NCBI RefSeq assembly: GCF_001975825.1
Contig: NZ_MTKN01000002.1
Coordinates: 124,001 to 188,000 of the forward strand
Length of the DNA stretch: 64,000 nucleotides
Direction of reading: 5' to 3'
Origin: [Flexibacter] sp. ATCC 35208
GTDB taxonomy: Bacteria > Bacteroidota > Bacteroidia > Chitinophagales > Chitinophagaceae
In this document: positions 61,451-64,000 of the stretch, in pieces
Numbering within the stretch: position 1 is the first letter of the stretch
How the letters are laid out: every line of letters starts with the position of its first letter
Notes under the pieces: generated by a model
The model's database searches: none
What the model saw: only the letters and a program-made list of their open reading frames with translations
What the model was told of the DNA's origin: nothing
Program-made: the position numbers and the translations under genes

Positions 61451-62848
61451 CTTCACTGATGTCATTTCCAGATTCTTAAACCGCCTCATACAATACACAC
61501 CAAAACTCAGCACTACTCCATAACAAACAAGCGGCACTACCAATGCATATTGTACCCCAATCGCATCTGCCAGTGCACCCTGTATCACAGGCATAATCGC
61601 ACCACCCAGAATAGCCATCACTAACAGAGATGAACCCTGACTGGTATAAGTACCCAGCTTGGCAATCGCCAGTGTGTAAATATTGGAGAACATGATGGAG
61701 TTGAAGATACCGATACCTACAATGCTGAACATCGCAATCTCTCCCTTGTTAATGATGGCAGATGCCAGCAGGAACATATTGACCAGAGAGAAAATAACCA
61801 ATGTACGGGCAGGAGCAGAACGGCCCACCAGGAATCCTACAAAGTTGAGTGCAATAAAGATGAGGAAGAACGCGATCTGGTCAAATGGCATACCTACCAA
61901 CAGGTAAATCACCACAAATACCGCCAGTGCTGTTACCAGCATATACGCTGCTTTCCTTGCCTGGCTCATGGTATGGCTCAGGGAAATAGCACCTACGAAA
62001 CGGCCTATCATTGCACCACCCCAATACAAAGCCAGGTATTTCTTCGCTTCAGTTTCCGGCAGACCAGCGATATCCTGCAGACCCAGGAAACTGATCATAA
62101 AACTACCCACGGCTACTTCACCACCTACATAACAGAAGATGGAAAGCACACCTCTTTTCAGCTGCGGAAACTGTAATACACCCAATCCTTTCGGTTGGTT
62201 TTCTTCATCTACTGCAAATGCAGGCAGTTTTACACGCCAGATCAGCAGCGCTACAAGCAAGAGGATACCTGCAAAGATCAGGTAAGGAATTCTCGTTGCT
62301 GCGGCACTGAAACCACCATTGGGATCCTTGAACAGTTCAAATATCAGGTGACCACCTAATATTGGCGCTATCGTAGTACCGAATGAGTTAAACGCCTGTG
62401 TGAGGTTCAACCGGCTGGAAGCACTATCTTCCGGCCCCAGCAGTGATACATAGGCATTCGCGGTAATCTGCAATACAGTGAAGCCCAAACCAAGCACAAA
62501 CAATGCGCTCAGGAACAGACCATATACACCATATGTAGCAGCTGGCAGGAATAATACGCAGCCCAGCGCTGACAGGATAATACCAAAGATTATCCCCTTC
62601 TTGTACCCCACTTTATTTACAGGGTCCCCGTTGTAATAGGAAATAATGAAATAGATCAGCGAACCGATAAAATATGCGCCAAAGAACGCAAACTGAACCA
62701 GCATCGATTTAAAGAATGTGAGCTGGAACAACTCTTTCAGGTAAGGGATCAAAATATCGTTCATACACGTGATAAATCCCCACATAAAAAACAATAACGT
62801 GATCGTGATCAGTGGAATTGCATTGTTTCCTTTCTTATGATTGTTCAT
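61439..62848 (-). CDS. Sugar MFS transporter, FucP/GluP-like
   Basis: The 469-residue product begins with IPLITITLLFFMWGFITCMNDILIPYLKELFQL, the FucP-family opening, and has 12 predicted membrane helices with QITANAYVSLLGPEDSASSRLNLTQAFNSFGTTIAPILGG. Members transport fucose, glucose or galactose with protons or Na+. It is divergent from an NrtR-like regulator gene, a common arrangement for sugar-responsive control in Bacteroidota. Sugar specificity cannot be told. Family call confident. Confidence 0.92.
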   Translation of the reverse strand: MNNHKKGNNAIPLITITLLFFMWGFITCMNDILIPYLKELFQLTFFKSMLVQFAFFGAYFIGSLIYFIISYYNGDPVNKVGYKKGIIFGIILSALGCVLFLPAATYGVYGLFLSALFVLGLGFTVLQITANAYVSLLGPEDSASSRLNLTQAFNSFGTTIAPILGGHLIFELFKDPNGGFSAAATRIPYLIFAGILLLVALLIWRVKLPAFAVDEENQPKGLGVLQFPQLKRGVLSIFCYVGGEVAVGSFMISFLGLQDIAGLPETEAKKYLALYWGGAMIGRFVGAISLSHTMSQARKAAYMLVTALAVFVVIYLLVGMPFDQIAFFLIFIALNFVGFLVGRSAPARTLVIFSLVNMFLLASAIINKGEIAMFSIVGIGIFNSIMFSNIYTLAIAKLGTYTSQGSSLLVMAILGGAIMPVIQGALADAIGVQYALVVPLVCYGVVLSFGVYCMRRFKNLEMTSVKSGH

Positions 62849-62887
62849 AACCCGGACTTACGTTTCATTGTTAAAGTTGGCAAAACA

Positions 62888-62895
62888 CAAACATA
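62888..62895 (-). promoter_or_regulatory. Promoter -7 element of the sugar transporter gene
   Basis: On the minus strand TATGTTTG, matching TAnnTTTG, lies about 40 bp before the transporter start, with a TTTTTTG stretch ~23 bp upstream as a possible -33 element. Spacing is slightly long. Confidence 0.45.
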
Positions 62896-63021
62896 CACCT
62901 ATCTGAATCATTTTTTGTCAAAAAAAGGGCAAAAACTTTCAAAATCATATAAGTTTCCTTGCCATGGAAACGAGAATCAGGCATTTCCCCGGGTAAGATC
63001 ATCACTAATGTTAAATCTATT

Positions 63022-63029
63022 TATCTTTG
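63022..63029 (+). promoter_or_regulatory. Promoter -7 element of the NrtR-like gene, leaderless candidate
   Basis: TATCTTTG matches TAnnTTTG, 4 bp before the ATG at 63034. The layout (TATCTTTG-yc-ATATG) is the same as for the Rrf2 gene, so translation may begin at the 5' end of the mRNA. No clear -33 box. Confidence 0.45.
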
Positions 63030-63033
63030 TCAT

Positions 63034-63747
63034 ATGCGGAATACTGAGATTGAAAAAGCCAGCGAGGCGTTATGGAAAAATGCCCTACCTCACCTATCTG
63101 TCGACTGCGTGGTTTTTGGCTATCACCAGGGCAGTTTCAATGTACTGTTGGCAAAAATGAAAGGAGATAACAGCTGGATCCTCCCCGGCGGTTATATTCA
63201 AAAAACGGAATCGATTGATGATGCAGCGAAGCGGATCCTCTTCGAACGAAGTGGTGCAGAGAAGGTGTTTCTGGAAGTATTTGGGGTATTCGGAGAACCT
63301 AACCGCTCCGAAGATTATTTTGCAGCGTACGATGATAACCTGTGGCATAAGATGCGTTTTATTACCATTGGTTATTATGCGGTAATAGACCAGTCACAGG
63401 TCACACCAGTTCCTGATATGTTTAGTGATGCCTGCGAATGGATGCCGGTTTACGAATTGCCCGAAATGGTCATGGACCATCGCCAGATCATCGATAAGGC
63501 CCTTGAGAAACTGCGGGATCAGCTGTATCACAAACCGATTGGGTACAACCTGCTGCCTGAGATCTTTACCTTGCCACAACTGCAAGCCCTGTATGAGAAG
63601 ATTATGAATCAGAAGTTTAACAGGGGGAATTTTTACAGGAAGATTATGAAGGAGAATATCCTGATTAAACAAGGGGAGGCAAAGACAGGGGGGGCGCACA
63701 AGGCGCCACATCTGTATAAGTTTGATCCGTCGATTTATACTAAATAA
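63034..63747 (+). CDS. NrtR-like regulator: Nudix domain plus C-terminal winged helix
   Basis: Start at 63034 (MRNTEIEKASEALWKNALPH) fits the promoter; the frame runs 25 codons further upstream. The 237-residue product has a Nudix-type domain (~20-150) with GGYIQKTESIDDAAKRILFERSG, in which the catalytic REUxEE is replaced by R-I-L-F-E-R, so hydrolysis is unlikely. The C-terminal ~70 residues (FTLPQLQALYEKIMNQKFNRGNFYRKI) match the winged helix of NrtR/AraR-type regulators. Divergent orientation to the sugar MFS gene suggests sugar-responsive control. Such regulators bind a ligand such as ADP-ribose or a sugar. Ligand unknown. Confidence 0.85.
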   Translation: MRNTEIEKASEALWKNALPHLSVDCVVFGYHQGSFNVLLAKMKGDNSWILPGGYIQKTESIDDAAKRILFERSGAEKVFLEVFGVFGEPNRSEDYFAAYDDNLWHKMRFITIGYYAVIDQSQVTPVPDMFSDACEWMPVYELPEMVMDHRQIIDKALEKLRDQLYHKPIGYNLLPEIFTLPQLQALYEKIMNQKFNRGNFYRKIMKENILIKQGEAKTGGAHKAPHLYKFDPSIYTK

Positions 63748-63868
63748 AAATAGGGTTCACGTGCTCAGGGAGATGACAGGCTTTTGATTAGCCATGTCAC
63801 GGAGATGCACATGCCTTTAATCACGATCTGATTGCAGTTCCTACACGTCAAATAAGTGGATTCGTACC

Positions 63869-63943
63869 AATAATTTAATTTCCTCATTCCGCAGATTCAC
63901 CAAAACAGGTTACTTCAAATCAAGAATAATTTAATTTCCTCAT
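63869..63943. repeat. 19-bp direct repeat in the 3' spacer
   Basis: AATAATTTAATTTCCTCAT occurs at 63869-63887 and 63925-63943, 56 bp apart. Otherwise the 253-bp tail of the window holds no recognised gene. Confidence 0.7.
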
Positions 63944-64000
63944 CATAGATATCCGCGGATAGGTAGATGTATGCCTACTCCTTTTAATACAAATACACGT

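Noticed and set aside
1..64000. CRISPR arrays, tRNA/rRNA genes, intact insertion sequences, riboswitches
   Set aside because: None was recognised by eye; short tRNAs or divergent riboswitches could be missed without a covariance-model search.

Overview
The window looks like a chromosomal segment of a Bacteroidota member close to Chitinophaga (family Chitinophagaceae). The reasons are many PorP/SprF-type outer-membrane proteins, type IX secretion (T9SS) C-terminal sorting domains of both the gliding-motility (type B) and short (type A) kinds, SusC/SusD transporters with an ECF sigma/FecR pair, TAnnTTTG-like promoter elements and several secreted GH18 chitinases. No tRNA, rRNA, CRISPR array or intact transposase was seen.

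Region 1 (1-27624, all minus strand): an ECF sigma factor cut by the window edge, a small collagen-like lipoprotein, and then, upstream in transcription order, a 24.3-kb run of nine genes with gaps of 6-37 bp. These are susC, susD, an HExxH lipoprotein, a DUF4302 lipoprotein, a 2974-residue adhesin, a 1385-residue PKD adhesin, porP/sprF, an OmpA/TPR protein and a second porP/sprF. A FecR anti-sigma gene and an ECF sigma gene lie upstream. A surface peptide- or polymer-import locus therefore runs straight into a T9SS adhesin locus.

Region 2 (27835-39660, minus strand): a secreted depolymerase block. One tight operon holds a GH18-like protein, a GH18 chitinase, a GH16 glucanase and a metzincin protease, three with near-identical CBM6 modules and two with beta/gamma-crystallin modules. 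Upstream is a separate double-GH18 ChiA-like chitinase. Chitinase, beta-glucanase and protease together suggest attack on fungal or similar cell walls (inference).

Region 3 (39668-44792, minus strand): a second adhesin module (DUF11/type-B protein, PorP/SprF, OmpA) closed by a cluster of strong hairpins. A 1.3-kb gene-free AT-rich stretch follows.

Region 4 (46137-64000, both strands): mixed housekeeping and accessory genes. They include a LuxR-type regulator whose receiver lacks the phosphoacceptor Asp, S9 and S10 peptidases, a Crp/Fnr regulator with an FNR-like palindrome beside an AhpD-like gene, a cytoplasmic alpha-amylase, a DUF5703 protein whose 3' end is repeated downstream, a MITE-like element, an Rrf2 regulator/truncated haemoglobin pair followed by what looks like the last codons of a lost nitric oxide reductase, an ABC ATPase, an aldo/keto reductase, and a sugar MFS transporter divergent from an NrtR-like regulator.

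All family assignments come from reading motifs and architecture by eye; no database search was run.
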